DNA of 64,000 nucleotides, taken from NCBI RefSeq assembly GCF_028747205.1, contig NZ_CP112880.1, forward strand, positions 6,855,501-6,919,500. The letters run 5' to 3'. The position numbers and the translations under genes were made by a program. Below the pieces are notes generated by a model that saw only the letters and a program-made list of their open reading frames with translations, was not told the DNA's origin and made no database searches. The stretch's first letter is position 1; the number at the start of each line of letters is the position of its first letter. Shown here one piece after another: positions 16,677 through 25,382 of the stretch. Source of the stretch: Streptomyces sp. CA-278952 (GTDB lineage: Bacteria; Actinomycetota; Actinomycetes; Streptomycetales; Streptomycetaceae).

Positions 16677-17543
16677 GTGCGCAAGAACATCAAGATCACC
16701 GCGACCGTCGCTTCCGCCGCCGCCCTCGCCCTGGGCCTGAGCGCCTGCGGTACGGCCTCCGACCCGGCCGCCAAGAGCGAGACCGGCTCGAACGCCGACA
16801 CCTCCAAGGCCCTGGTCGTCGCCGCGTCCCCGACGCCGCACGCCGACATCCTGAACTACGTCAAGAAGAACCTGGCGAAGAAGGAGGGCCTCAACCTGGA
16901 GGTCAAGGAGTTCACGGACTACGTCCTGCCGAACACCGCCACCCAGAACGGCCAGGTCGACGCCAACTTCTTCCAGCACAAGCCCTACCTGGACGACTTC
17001 AACGCGAAGCAGAAGACCACCATCGTGCCCGTGGTCGACGTCCACCTGGAGCCGCTGGGCCTCTACTCCAAGACGGTCAAGGACCTCGAGGACATCAAGG
17101 CCGGCCAGACCGTCGCCGTCCCCAACGACACCACCAACGGCGGCCGAGCCCTCCAGCTGCTCGCCGAGAACGGCCTGATCACCCTCAAGGACGGCGTCGG
17201 CACCAGCGCCAAGCTGAGCGACATCACCGACAAGAAGGGCCTGGAGTTCAAGGAGCTGGAGGCCGCCACCGTGCCCCGCGCCCTGGGCGACGTGGACGCC
17301 GCCGTCATCAACGGCAACTACGCCATCGAGGCCAAGCTGAAGCCCGGCAAGGACTCCCTCGCCCTGGAGAAGGCCGAGGGCAACCCGTACGCCAACTTCC
17401 TGGCGGTCAAGGACGGCAACGAGAAGGACCCGCGCGTCGAGAAGCTCGCGAAGCTCCTCAACTCCGACGAGGTCAAGAAGTTCATCGAGGACACCTACCA
17501 GGGCGCGATCGTCCCGGCCTTCGGCACCCCCGCCAAGTCCTGA
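16677..17543 (+). CDS. metQ: Methionine-binding lipoprotein
   Basis: 288 aa, GTG start with AAAGAGG 8 bases ahead. Lipoprotein signal peptide with lipobox LSAC, Cys24 being the acylated residue. The mature part is the NlpA/MetQ fold: VVAASPTPHADIL at about 43-55, QVDANFFQHKPYLDDF, VPNDTTNGGRALQLL. It captures methionine outside the cell for MetNI. It closes the operon and is followed by a strong hairpin. Confidence 0.95.
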   Translation: MRKNIKITATVASAAALALGLSACGTASDPAAKSETGSNADTSKALVVAASPTPHADILNYVKKNLAKKEGLNLEVKEFTDYVLPNTATQNGQVDANFFQHKPYLDDFNAKQKTTIVPVVDVHLEPLGLYSKTVKDLEDIKAGQTVAVPNDTTNGGRALQLLAENGLITLKDGVGTSAKLSDITDKKGLEFKELEAATVPRALGDVDAAVINGNYAIEAKLKPGKDSLALEKAEGNPYANFLAVKDGNEKDPRVEKLAKLLNSDEVKKFIEDTYQGAIVPAFGTPAKS

Positions 17544-17561
17544 CGCCCACCCGGCACTTGC

Positions 17562-17606
17562 CGGCGGAGCCCCGCACTTCCCTCCCGGAGGCGCGGGGCT
17601 CCGCCG
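17562..17606 (+). terminator. Terminator after metQ
   Basis: Perfect 14-bp stem CGGCGGAGCCCCGC (17562-17575) with 17593-17606 and a 17-base loop, 19 bp past the metQ stop. Confidence 0.8.
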
Positions 17607-17683
17607 TGCGGCCCCGCCCATGCGCACCACGCCCCCGATGCTGCATGCTGTGCTTTTAACCGGTCTTCGGCATGGAGCTGCGC

Positions 17684-18331
17684 ATGACTACCACCTTTCC
17701 GTCCATCTCCATCAGCACGGACAGGTTGGTGATGCACCCCTTCGAGATGGCCGACATCCCCGCGTACATCGAGATGATGAACGACGAGGCGGTCGTCGCG
17801 TGGATGGACGGGCCGAACCCGTACACCCAGGTCGACGCCGAACGCTGGGTACGCAGGATCGCTTCTGCTGAGCGCACCGGGGGCCACGGCATCGCCCTCG
17901 CCGTCCACGAGTTCCTCACCCAGCGGCTCGTCGGCAGCGTCCGCCTCCTCAACACCGACTGGCGTACCCGCTCCACCGAGGTCCGCTACATCACCGCCCC
18001 CTGGGCGCGTGGCGAGGGGTACGCCACCGAATCCGTGCTCGCCATAGCCCAGTGGCTCTTCCGCGACCAGGGCTTCGAACGCATCGAGCTGCGCACCCCC
18101 GCCGACAACACCGCCTCCCAGCAGGTCGCCCAGAAGCTCGGCTGCATCAGCGAGGGCGTCCTGCGCAACGCCCGCATCGCCCGCACCCGGACCGAGAACG
18201 GCACCGACGGCGGCTGGACCGACATCCGCACCGACCTGATCGTCTGGGGACTCCTCCCCGAAGATCTCGAAGGGGTCGCGGAACAGCTCGCCGACGCCGG
18301 CGACTACGGCACGTACAACAACTGGAAGTAG
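17684..18331 (+). CDS. GNAT acetyltransferase, RimJ/RimL-like
   Basis: 215 aa. GGAG (17674-17677) six bases before the ATG at 17684 decides the start; the ATG at 17672 overlaps that ribosome site. The Acetyltransf_3 pattern is clear: STDRLVMHPFEMADIPAYIEMMND at the N-terminus, APWARGEGYATESVLAIAQWLF as the CoA loop (about 108-129) and DNTASQQVAQKLGCISEGVLRNA near 145-167. Members acetylate protein N-termini or small amines; the substrate is not evident. Confidence 0.88.
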   Translation: MTTTFPSISISTDRLVMHPFEMADIPAYIEMMNDEAVVAWMDGPNPYTQVDAERWVRRIASAERTGGHGIALAVHEFLTQRLVGSVRLLNTDWRTRSTEVRYITAPWARGEGYATESVLAIAQWLFRDQGFERIELRTPADNTASQQVAQKLGCISEGVLRNARIARTRTENGTDGGWTDIRTDLIVWGLLPEDLEGVAEQLADAGDYGTYNNWK

Positions 18332-18438
18332 GGCCCGAGCCCCCCGCGAGCCCAAGGCCCGGACCGGGTACTCTCACCCCTGCCCGGCACCGCACGGGCA
18401 ACGCCCCGCCCCCTTTGACCCTCAGGAGACAGACGACG

Positions 18439-19677
18439 ATGGCCGACCGGGTCACGGTGATCGGCTGGGACGGCTCGCCACTGACCAGAGCGGCCACGGC
18501 CGCGCTCTCGGCCGCCACACTCGTCGCCGGCGCCGCCCACCACCTCGCCCTGCCGGAAGTGCCCCCGCGGGCCGAACGCATCCGCCTCGGCAGCGTCGAC
18601 CTCGCCGCCCGCAGGATCGCGGGACACCGCGGCAGCGCCGTGGTCCTCGCCGACGGCGACCCCGGCTTCTTCGGCGTCGTCCGCACCCTGCGCGCCCGCG
18701 AACACGGCCTGGAGGTCGAGGTCGTCCCCGCCGTCTCCGCCGTGGCCACCGCCTTCGCCCGGGCCGGCATGCCCTGGGACGACGCCCAGGTCGTCGTCGC
18801 CCACCCCCGCACCCTGCGCCGCGCGGTCAACGTCTGCCGGGCCCACCACAAGGTCGCCGTCCTCACCTCACCGGGCGCCGGACCCGCCGAACTGGCCCTG
18901 CTCCTCGACGGCGTCCACCGCACCTTCGTGATCTGCGAGGAACTCGGCACCGCCCGCGAGCGCGTCACCGTCCTCACCTCCGACAAGGCGGCCGACCACG
19001 CCTGGCGCGACCCCAACGTCGTCATCGTCATCGGCGGCGGCCCCGAGACCACCGCCGCCGGCGCCTGGATCGCCGGCCGACCGCCCGCCTACCCCCAGGG
19101 GATACGGGGCTGGGCCCTGCCCGCCGAGGCCTACCGGGCCGCCGGGGCCGAGCGGATGCAGGAGTCCGGCGAGGGCGAGTTCCCCGGCCTGCGCGCCGCC
19201 CAACTGGCCCGCCTCGGCCCCCGCACCGGTGACCTGGTCTGGGACATCGGATCCGGCAGCGGCGCCCTCGCCGTCGAGGCGGCCCGCTTCGGCGCGGCGG
19301 TCCTGGCCGTGGACGACGACCCGGCCGCCTGCGCCCGCACCGAGGCCGCCGCCCGCGCCTTCGGCGTCCCCGTCCAGGTCGTCCGCGGCCGCGCCCCGCA
19401 CGTCCTGGAACGGCTGCCCGAACCGGACGTCGTACGGATCGGCGGCGGGGGAGTCCCGGTGGCCACCGCGGTCGCCGACCGCCGCCCCGAACGCATCGTG
19501 ACCCACGCCTCGACCCGCGACGAGGCCGAGGCCCTCGGCGGAGCGCTCACCGGCAACGGCTACACGGTCGAATGCTCGCTGCTCCAATCCGTCGACCTGG
19601 ACACCACGGCCTGGACCGAGCGCGAAAGGTCGGTCGTGTTCCTGCTGTCCGGACGCCGTTCGGACCTCGCCCCCTGA
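18439..19677 (+). CDS. cobL: Precorrin-6Y C5,15-methyltransferase (decarboxylating), CbiE-CbiT fusion
   Basis: 412 aa from the ATG at 18439 (AGGAG ten bases ahead). It methylates C5 and C15 of the corrin ring and removes the C12 acetate carboxyl, in cobalamin synthesis. The N-terminal half is a CbiE tetrapyrrole methylase (ADGDPGFFGVV near 73; VSAVATAFARAGMPWDD near 99). The C-terminal half is CbiT with SAM motif WDIGSGSGALAVEAA at about 267. It is the only ring-stage corrin gene here; the others must be elsewhere. No cobalamin riboswitch box is visible upstream. Confidence 0.92.
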   Translation: MADRVTVIGWDGSPLTRAATAALSAATLVAGAAHHLALPEVPPRAERIRLGSVDLAARRIAGHRGSAVVLADGDPGFFGVVRTLRAREHGLEVEVVPAVSAVATAFARAGMPWDDAQVVVAHPRTLRRAVNVCRAHHKVAVLTSPGAGPAELALLLDGVHRTFVICEELGTARERVTVLTSDKAADHAWRDPNVVIVIGGGPETTAAGAWIAGRPPAYPQGIRGWALPAEAYRAAGAERMQESGEGEFPGLRAAQLARLGPRTGDLVWDIGSGSGALAVEAARFGAAVLAVDDDPAACARTEAAARAFGVPVQVVRGRAPHVLERLPEPDVVRIGGGGVPVATAVADRRPERIVTHASTRDEAEALGGALTGNGYTVECSLLQSVDLDTTAWTERERSVVFLLSGRRSDLAP

Positions 19678-20010
19678 CCCGCTCGGCCCGGTGCGGAAGG
19701 TAGGCTGGCGGATTGTTGTACCGCACCCGGCCGTTCGTCGCTTCGTTCGTCAATGTCCGGAAAAGTGGACCGCTTTGGTCCGCACTGTGGTACGGCACCA
19801 CCCGGGGGACGCGCAACGTGGCGCAGTCCACAGTGAGCCGTGGCAGAACAGCCTGTCGCGGCGGCGAACGGCCGCGAGAATAGGAAGCCCCGCGGGCGTT
19901 TCGTGCCGCGCGGCGAGCCCGCTCGTTCTTGTTGACGAGCACCGGCGTGCCGTGGTTCGGCGTCCCGGGCGAAGGGCCGAAGGAGCACTGACGATGGGCG
20001 AGGGGTACGC
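19678..20010 (+). promoter_or_regulatory. Upstream region of bluB-cobT
   Basis: 333 bp with no convincing gene. It holds a small hairpin GGACC-GCTTT-GGTCC (19766-19780) and an inverted repeat CACTGTGG (19783-19790)/CCACAGTG (19828-19835). GAGGGGT before the ATG at 20011 is the ribosome site. I looked for a cobalamin-riboswitch B12 box and did not find one. Confidence 0.35.
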
Positions 20011-23000
20011 ATGACTGACACCGGCCAGATCCCGGGCGAGGGACTGCCGGAGAACGCAGGCATGGTGGAGCAGCCGGGCGTCCCCGCCCCGGACGCGTAC
20101 ACCTTCCTCGACCCCTCCGAGCACACTCCCGAGGACGACGACCTTCTGCTGATGCCCACCTCCCAGGGCGCCTGGAGCGACCCGCAGGCCGCCCCGGCCC
20201 CCGCGCAGGGCCAGCCCGCCGCGCAGACCGCGGTGGCGCAGCCCGCCGCTCCCGAACAGGGTGCGACCCGGACCCAGGCCCAGCAGCTCCCCGCGCAGCA
20301 GGGCCAGGCCGCTCCCGCCGCCCCCGTCGAGACGCACAGCACCCATGAGTCCGGTGGCCGCGACTCCGGCTCCGTGGACCTCAACGGCGTACGCAACCCC
20401 GCGCCCGCACCGGTCGGCGCGCACACGGCCGCCGCCCCCGCTCCTGCCCGCCGCCCGCTGCACCGGGGCCCCGCCTCCGCCGAGGCCCCGGCGTACGGGG
20501 GTACACAGGGCGGCGTCGTGCGCTCGCTGGCCGACCGGGGTCCCGCCGGGGCCACCCGGACCGCCGCCCCCGCACGCCACGCGGGCCTGCCGACGGCCGG
20601 CCCCGAGTACATCGACGTCCCGGCCGAGGATCCCGCGACCCTGCCCGGCCCGCAGCTGGGCGAGATCCCGCCGCAGGCCGGCGCCCCGTGGGGGGCTCAG
20701 CCGCCGCAGCCGGAGCCGGAGCAGGTCATCGCGGAGCCGGCGCCGGCCGATACGGCTCAGCAGCCGGAGCAGGTTCGGATGGTCGAGGCCGAGCAGGCGG
20801 CGGTCGCGCCCGGAGTGGTCGAGCAGGCCCTGACGGTCGAACAGGCCGAAGCCGTGCCCGAAGCCGTTGTCGAGGCCGAGGAGCCGGTCCAGGAGGTGCC
20901 GCCGGTCGAGGCGGCTGAGGCGTTTGAGGCGGTACAGCCGGCCGAGCCGGTGGCGGTTCCGGTGGCCCCGGCGGAGCCCGCACCCGCCCCGGCGGCGGTT
21001 TCGGCGGCCCCGGTCGAGCAGCCGGTGCAGCCCGAGCAGCCCGCCGCCGTTGCGCAGCCCGAGCAGGCCCCGCAGGCCGTCCCGGCAGAAACGGTCGTTC
21101 CCGAGCCGGCCGCCGTCCAGACGCCCCCCGCCGGTCCCGTCGTCGTCCCGGAGCCCGAGGCGGCCCGGCCGGAGGCTCCGGCAGAGGCACCCGCTCAGGC
21201 TCCGGCCGACGAGGTTGCCGCATCCGGGCCGCCGGAGCCGGTGGCGGCGCAGCACGGTGCTGCAGCGGCCCCGGAGCCCGAGGCCCAGGCGGAACCGGTG
21301 GAGGCCGCGGCCCCCGAACCCCAGGCCCCGGCCCAGGAAACGCCCGTCGTCGAGCCGGTGGTACAGCCCGAGGCCGCGGTGCCCGAGCAGGAGAGGCCCG
21401 ACGAGCCGGCCCCCGAGCCGGCCCCGGCGGCAGCAGTGGCCGAGAGCCCGGGCGCCGTCGCTGCTCCGGTAGCCGTTGCGGCCCCGGAGGCGGCTGTCGC
21501 CCCGGAAGTGGTTGCGCCGGAGTCGGCGGCCGAGCCGCTCGCCCCCGAGCCCATCGCTGTGGAGCCGGTGGAGCCGGTGGAGGCGATGGAGCCCGTCGGA
21601 CCGGTGGAGTCGGCCGAGCCCGCGACGGAGGAAGCGGAGGGAGTTGAGGGAACGGAGGCGCAGGAGCCGACGGCCCGGCAACTCCCCGTAACGGAGCGGG
21701 AAGCCACCCCGGCCCCTGCTCCCGAGCCCGGCGGCGCACCCGCGGCAGCGGCGGCCGACGTGGCCGTGCCCGAAGCAGCCGAGGACGGCACCGGCCCCGA
21801 GGTCATCGAGACACCGGAGCTCCCGGAGCCGCCGGCGCCCGACCACCAGGCACCCGCCGTCGACCACCAGGCACAGGCTGAAGCACCGCAGCCCATCGAA
21901 GCACCGCAGCACACCGAGGAACCGCAGCAGCCCGAAGCGGCACAGCAGCTCGAAGAGCCCGCCGAAGCTGCGGAACCCGCCGGACAGGCCGAGCCGTTCA
22001 CCCCGCCCGCCCCCGGTTACGACGACGCCGAACGGGAAGCGGTCCTGCGGGTCATGCGCGAGCGCCGGGACATCCGCAACGGCTTCCGCAGCGACCCGAT
22101 TCCGCACGAGGTCCTGCTCCGGGTGCTGGAGGCGGCACACCACGCGCCGAGCGTCGGCCACTCCCAGCCGTGGGACTTCGTCGTCATCCGCTCCGCGGAG
22201 ACCCGTCGCTCCATGCACGAACTGGCCCAGAGCCAGCGCGACGCCTACGCCAAGTCGCTGCCCAAGGGCCGGGCGAAGCAGTTCAAGGAACTGAAGATCG
22301 AGGCGATCCTCGACACCCCGGTCAACATCGTCGTCACCGCCGACCCCACCCGCGGCGGCCGCCACACCCTCGGCCGGCACACCCAGCCGCAGATGGCCCC
22401 CTACTCCTCGGCGCTGGCCGTGGAGAACCTGTGGCTGGCGGCCCGCGCCGAGGGCCTCGGCGTCGGCTGGGTCAGCTTCTTCGACGAGCGGGAGATGGTC
22501 CGCGCGCTCGGCCTCCCCGAGCACCTGGAGGTCGTGGCCTACCTGTGCGTCGGTTACGTCGACGAGTTCCCCGAGGAGCCCGAGCTGATGCAGGCGGGCT
22601 GGTCGAAGCGCCGCCCGCTGTCCTGGGTCGTCCACGAGGAGACGTACGGCCGTCGCGCGCTGCCCGGTGCCGAGCCGCACGACCTGCTCCAGGAGACGAT
22701 CTCCGCCATCCGCCCGCTGGACGCGAAGGCGCTCGGCGAGTCGTGGGAACGCCAGAAGCGGATGACGAAGCCCGCCGGAGCGCTCGGCATGCTGGAGATC
22801 ATCTCCGCACAGCTGTCCGGGCTCTCCCGGATGTGCCCGCCGCCGATCCCGGAGCCCGCGGCTGTCGCGATCTTCGCCGGCGACCACGGCGTGCACGCCC
22901 AGGGCGTCACCGCCTGGCCGCAGGAGGTCACCGCCCAGATGGTGGCGAACTTCCTGGGCGGCGGAGCCGTCTGCAACGCCTTCGCGGCCCAGGTCGGCGC

Positions 23001-23733
23001 GGAGGTCTGTGTCGTGGACGTGGGCGTGGCCTCGGACCTGCCGGCGACCCCGGGGCTGCTGCCCCGCAAGGTACGCGCGGGAACGGCGGACTTCACGACG
23101 GGCCCCGCACTCTCCAGGGAAGAGGTCCTCGCGGCGATCGAGGTGGGCATCGAGACCGCCCGGGACCTGGTGGCGGCAGGCAACAAGGCCCTGCTCACCG
23201 GCGAGATGGGCATCGCCAACACCACCGCGTCGGCGGCCCTGATCTGCGTGTACACGGGGATCGACGCCTCCGAGGTGACCGGCCGGGGGACCGGCATCAA
23301 CGACGAGATGCACGCCCGCAAGGTCGACGTCGTCCGCCGCGCCCTCGACCTGCACCAGCCGGACCCGGCCGACCCGATCGGTGTTCTCGCGGCGGTCGGC
23401 GGCCTGGAGCACGCCGCGATGGCCGGCTTCCTCCTGGGCGGAGCCTCCCTGCGTACGCCGGTGATCCTGGACGGCGTGAGCGCCGGCGCGGCGGCCCTGG
23501 TGGCCCGCGCCATCGCCCCCGAGGCACTGGCGGCCTGCATCGCCGGCCACCGCAGCGCGGAGCCCGGCCACGTGGCCGCGCTCAACAAGCTGGGCCTGCG
23601 CCCGCTGGTCGACCTCGACCTGCGACTGGGCGAGGGAACCGGCGCGCTGCTGGCGCTCCCGATCGTGCAGAGCGCGGCGCGCGCGATGCACGAAGTGGCG
23701 ACGTTCGACTCGGCGGGCGTGACGGAGAAGTAG
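20011..23733 (+). CDS. cobT: BluB-CobT fusion with long Pro/Ala/Glu-rich N-terminus (lower-ligand synthesis and activation)
   Basis: 1240 aa, three to four times a plain CobT. Residues 1-~668: low-complexity Pro/Ala/Val/Glu repeats, strongly acidic, probably unfolded. ~670-885: BluB-type nitroreductase fold (RERRDIRNGFRSDPIP, HHAPSVGHSQPWDFVVI, NLWLAARAEGLGVGWVSFF), which makes 5,6-dimethylbenzimidazole from FMN. ~893-1240: CobT, with EPAAVAIFAGDHGVHAQGVT, GEMGIANTTASAAL, GRGTGIND and the general-base Glu in RLGEGTGALLA; it transfers phosphoribose from nicotinate mononucleotide to the base. One chain would thus make and activate the lower ligand of B12. A shift in composition at about 22,010 marks the domain border. 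The annotated start needs proof, because the head is low complexity. Confidence 0.9.
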   Translation: MTDTGQIPGEGLPENAGMVEQPGVPAPDAYTFLDPSEHTPEDDDLLLMPTSQGAWSDPQAAPAPAQGQPAAQTAVAQPAAPEQGATRTQAQQLPAQQGQAAPAAPVETHSTHESGGRDSGSVDLNGVRNPAPAPVGAHTAAAPAPARRPLHRGPASAEAPAYGGTQGGVVRSLADRGPAGATRTAAPARHAGLPTAGPEYIDVPAEDPATLPGPQLGEIPPQAGAPWGAQPPQPEPEQVIAEPAPADTAQQPEQVRMVEAEQAAVAPGVVEQALTVEQAEAVPEAVVEAEEPVQEVPPVEAAEAFEAVQPAEPVAVPVAPAEPAPAPAAVSAAPVEQPVQPEQPAAVAQPEQAPQAVPAETVVPEPAAVQTPPAGPVVVPEPEAARPEAPAEAPAQAPADEVAASGPPEPVAAQHGAAAAPEPEAQAEPVEAAAPEPQAPAQETPVVEPVVQPEAAVPEQERPDEPAPEPAPAAAVAESPGAVAAPVAVAAPEAAVAPEVVAPESAAEPLAPEPIAVEPVEPVEAMEPVGPVESAEPATEEAEGVEGTEAQEPTARQLPVTEREATPAPAPEPGGAPAAAAADVAVPEAAEDGTGPEVIETPELPEPPAPDHQAPAVDHQAQAEAPQPIEAPQHTEEPQQPEAAQQLEEPAEAAEPAGQAEPFTPPAPGYDDAEREAVLRVMRERRDIRNGFRSDPIPHEVLLRVLEAAHHAPSVGHSQPWDFVVIRSAETRRSMHELAQSQRDAYAKSLPKGRAKQFKELKIEAILDTPVNIVVTADPTRGGRHTLGRHTQPQMAPYSSALAVENLWLAARAEGLGVGWVSFFDEREMVRALGLPEHLEVVAYLCVGYVDEFPEEPELMQAGWSKRRPLSWVVHEETYGRRALPGAEPHDLLQETISAIRPLDAKALGESWERQKRMTKPAGALGMLEIISAQLSGLSRMCPPPIPEPAAVAIFAGDHGVHAQGVTAWPQEVTAQMVANFLGGGAVCNAFAAQVGAEVCVVDVGVASDLPATPGLLPRKVRAGTADFTTGPALSREEVLAAIEVGIETARDLVAAGNKALLTGEMGIANTTASAALICVYTGIDASEVTGRGTGINDEMHARKVDVVRRALDLHQPDPADPIGVLAAVGGLEHAAMAGFLLGGASLRTPVILDGVSAGAAALVARAIAPEALAACIAGHRSAEPGHVAALNKLGLRPLVDLDLRLGEGTGALLALPIVQSAARAMHEVATFDSAGVTEK

Positions 23734-23747
23734 CCGCCCAACCAGCC

Positions 23748-23841
23748 CTCCGGCGTTCGAGGAGCGGGGTCCGGGGCGGAGCCCCGAATCCAGCCGGTCC
23801 GGCGCTCGAGGACGAAGGGGGACCGGGGCGGAGCCCCGGTC
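23748..23841. repeat. Tandem Streptomyces-type intergenic repeat / terminator of bluB-cobT
   Basis: Two ~47-bp copies in a row of TCCGGCG(T/C)TCGAGGA...GG(C/G)GGAGCCCC. Copy 1 ends in hairpin GGGGC-GGA-GCCCC (23773-23785), copy 2 in GACCGGGGC-GGA-GCCCCGGTC (23821-23841, perfect 9-bp stem, 3-base loop). This element is familiar as a dispersed 3'-end repeat in Streptomyces genomes. Here it also serves as a terminator. Confidence 0.7.
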
Positions 23842-23993
23842 CCGGGTAGGGGCGGGGGAGGGGACTGGCCCGCCGCAGGCGCCCCCCACCCCGTATCGTG
23901 TCCCCGACCCAGACCTCAGCTTTCCGCACGTCACAGCCGCTCCACCGCCGCAGCGGCCCCTACGCAGCACCCGCACGAGGAGCCCGTACCGCC

Positions 23994-25313
23994 ATGGCCG
24001 AGCACGCAGACCACGCCGAGCACGCAGGTCACGCCGACCGCGCAGGTCACGCCGACCACCCCGCGTACCCCGTAGGACTGCGTCTGCACGGCCGCCGCGT
24101 CGTGGTCGTCGGCGGCGGCCAGGTCGCGCAGCGCAGGCTGCCGCAGCTCATCGCCACCGGGGCCGTCATCACGCTCGTCTCCCCGTCCGCGACGCCCTCC
24201 GTCGAGGCCATGGCGGACGCCGGGGAGATCCGCTGGGAGCGCCGCCGCTACCAGGACGGCGACCTCGCCGACACCTGGTACGCCCTGATCGCCTCCTCCG
24301 ACACCACGGCCAACGACGCCGCCTCCGCCGAGGCCGAGCGCGCCCGCACCTGGTGCGTCCGGGCCGACGACGCCGAGGCCGCCACCGCCTGGACCCCGGC
24401 CACCGGCCGCAGCGAGAACGTGACCGTCGCCGTCCTCACCACCACCTCCCAGGGCCGCGACCCCCGGCACTCCGCCGCCATCCGGGACGCGATCGTCGAA
24501 GGCCTGCGCGACGGCACCCTCGCCGCCCCGCACCACCGCACCCGGGCCCCCGGCGTCGCGCTCGTCGGCGGCGGCCCCGGCGACCCGGACCTGATCACGG
24601 TGCGCGGCCGCCGCCTCCTCGCCGAGGCCGACGTGGTCATCGCCGACCGCCTCGGCCCCCGCGACCTGCTCGACGAACTCCCGCCGCACGTCGAGGTGAT
24701 CGACGCCGCGAAGATCCCGTACGGGCGGTTCATGGCCCAGGAGGCGATCAACCAGGCGCTCATCGAGCACGCCAAGGCGGGCAAGTCCGTCGTGCGGCTC
24801 AAGGGCGGCGACCCGTTCGTCTTCGGCCGCGGCATGGAAGAGGCCCAGGCGCTGGCCGCCGAGGGCATCCCCTGCACGGTCGTCCCCGGGATCTCCAGCA
24901 CCATCTCCGTCCCCGGGGCGGCCGGCATCCCGGTCACCCACCGGGGCGTCGCCCATGAGTTCACCGTGGTCAGCGGCCATGTCGCCCCCGAGGACCCGCG
25001 CTCGCTCGTCGACTGGGAGGCCATCGCCCGGCTGCGCGGCACCCTCGTCCTGCTGATGGCCGTCGACAAGATCGGCGCCATCGCCGCCGCCCTCATCGCC
25101 CACGGCAAGGACCCGGCCACCCCGGTCGCCCTCGTCCAGGAGGGCACCACCGCCGCCCAGCGCCGGGTCGACGCGACCCTCGCGGACGTCGGCGAGCGCG
25201 CGGTCGCCGAGGACGTGCGCCCGCCCGCCGTGATCGTCATCGGCGAGGTCGTCGCGGTCGGCCCGCACTCCGCACCGGGGACCGGCCAGGACCGGCCGGG
25301 CGACCAGGTGTGA
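23994..25313 (+). CDS. cysG: Siroheme synthase-like fusion: precorrin-2 dehydrogenase + uroporphyrinogen-III C-methyltransferase
   Basis: 439 aa, ATG at 23994 with GAGGAG 11 bases ahead. Residues 1-~25 are His-rich (AEHADHAEHAGHADRAGHAD), unusual for the family. ~31-170: NAD-binding dehydrogenase/ferrochelatase-like domain (GRRVVVVGGGQVAQRRLPQL). ~186-420: methyltransferase (VALVGGGPGDPDLITVRG, RLKGGDPFVFGRG, PGISSTISVPGAAGIPVTHRG). It makes precorrin-2, the branch point to cobalamin and siroheme, and may go on to sirohydrochlorin. Follows bluB-cobT in the same direction with the tandem repeat between. Could be called CobA if the first domain is inactive. Confidence 0.9.
   Translation: MAEHADHAEHAGHADRAGHADHPAYPVGLRLHGRRVVVVGGGQVAQRRLPQLIATGAVITLVSPSATPSVEAMADAGEIRWERRRYQDGDLADTWYALIASSDTTANDAASAEAERARTWCVRADDAEAATAWTPATGRSENVTVAVLTTTSQGRDPRHSAAIRDAIVEGLRDGTLAAPHHRTRAPGVALVGGGPGDPDLITVRGRRLLAEADVVIADRLGPRDLLDELPPHVEVIDAAKIPYGRFMAQEAINQALIEHAKAGKSVVRLKGGDPFVFGRGMEEAQALAAEGIPCTVVPGISSTISVPGAAGIPVTHRGVAHEFTVVSGHVAPEDPRSLVDWEAIARLRGTLVLLMAVDKIGAIAAALIAHGKDPATPVALVQEGTTAAQRRVDATLADVGERAVAEDVRPPAVIVIGEVVAVGPHSAPGTGQDRPGDQV
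24003..24056 (+). repeat. Three 18-bp repeats coding the His-rich head
   Basis: CACGCAGACCACGCCGAG (24003-24020), CACGCAGGTCACGCCGAC (24021-24038) and CGCGCAGGTCACGCCGAC (24039-24056). Each codes for six residues of H-A-x-H-A-x type. Copy number probably varies among strains. Confidence 0.7.
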
Positions 25314-25330
25314 GGTAACCCGCGGTTACC
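25314..25330. promoter_or_regulatory. Perfect palindrome GGTAACC-CGC-GGTTACC
   Basis: It begins directly after the cysG-like stop codon and 53 bp before the methyltransferase GTG. The short arms and position suggest an operator, not a terminator. GGTTACCTA recurs at 28121, upstream of the 68-aa membrane protein gene. Confidence 0.4.
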
Positions 25331-25382
25331 TATCTTCATCCCAGGCGTTGGCACCACACACCGGACAAGGCAGTATCACCCT

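Noticed and set aside
19678..20010. Cobalamin riboswitch before bluB-cobT
   Set aside because: No B12-box-like sequence in this gap, nor before cobL or the cysG-like gene.
19750..23976. A 1408-codon open frame on the minus strand opposite bluB-cobT, rich in Arg, Gly and Leu
   Set aside because: It is the antisense shadow of a real gene with strong third-position G/C bias; composition is non-protein-like and the plus strand has clear BluB and CobT motifs.
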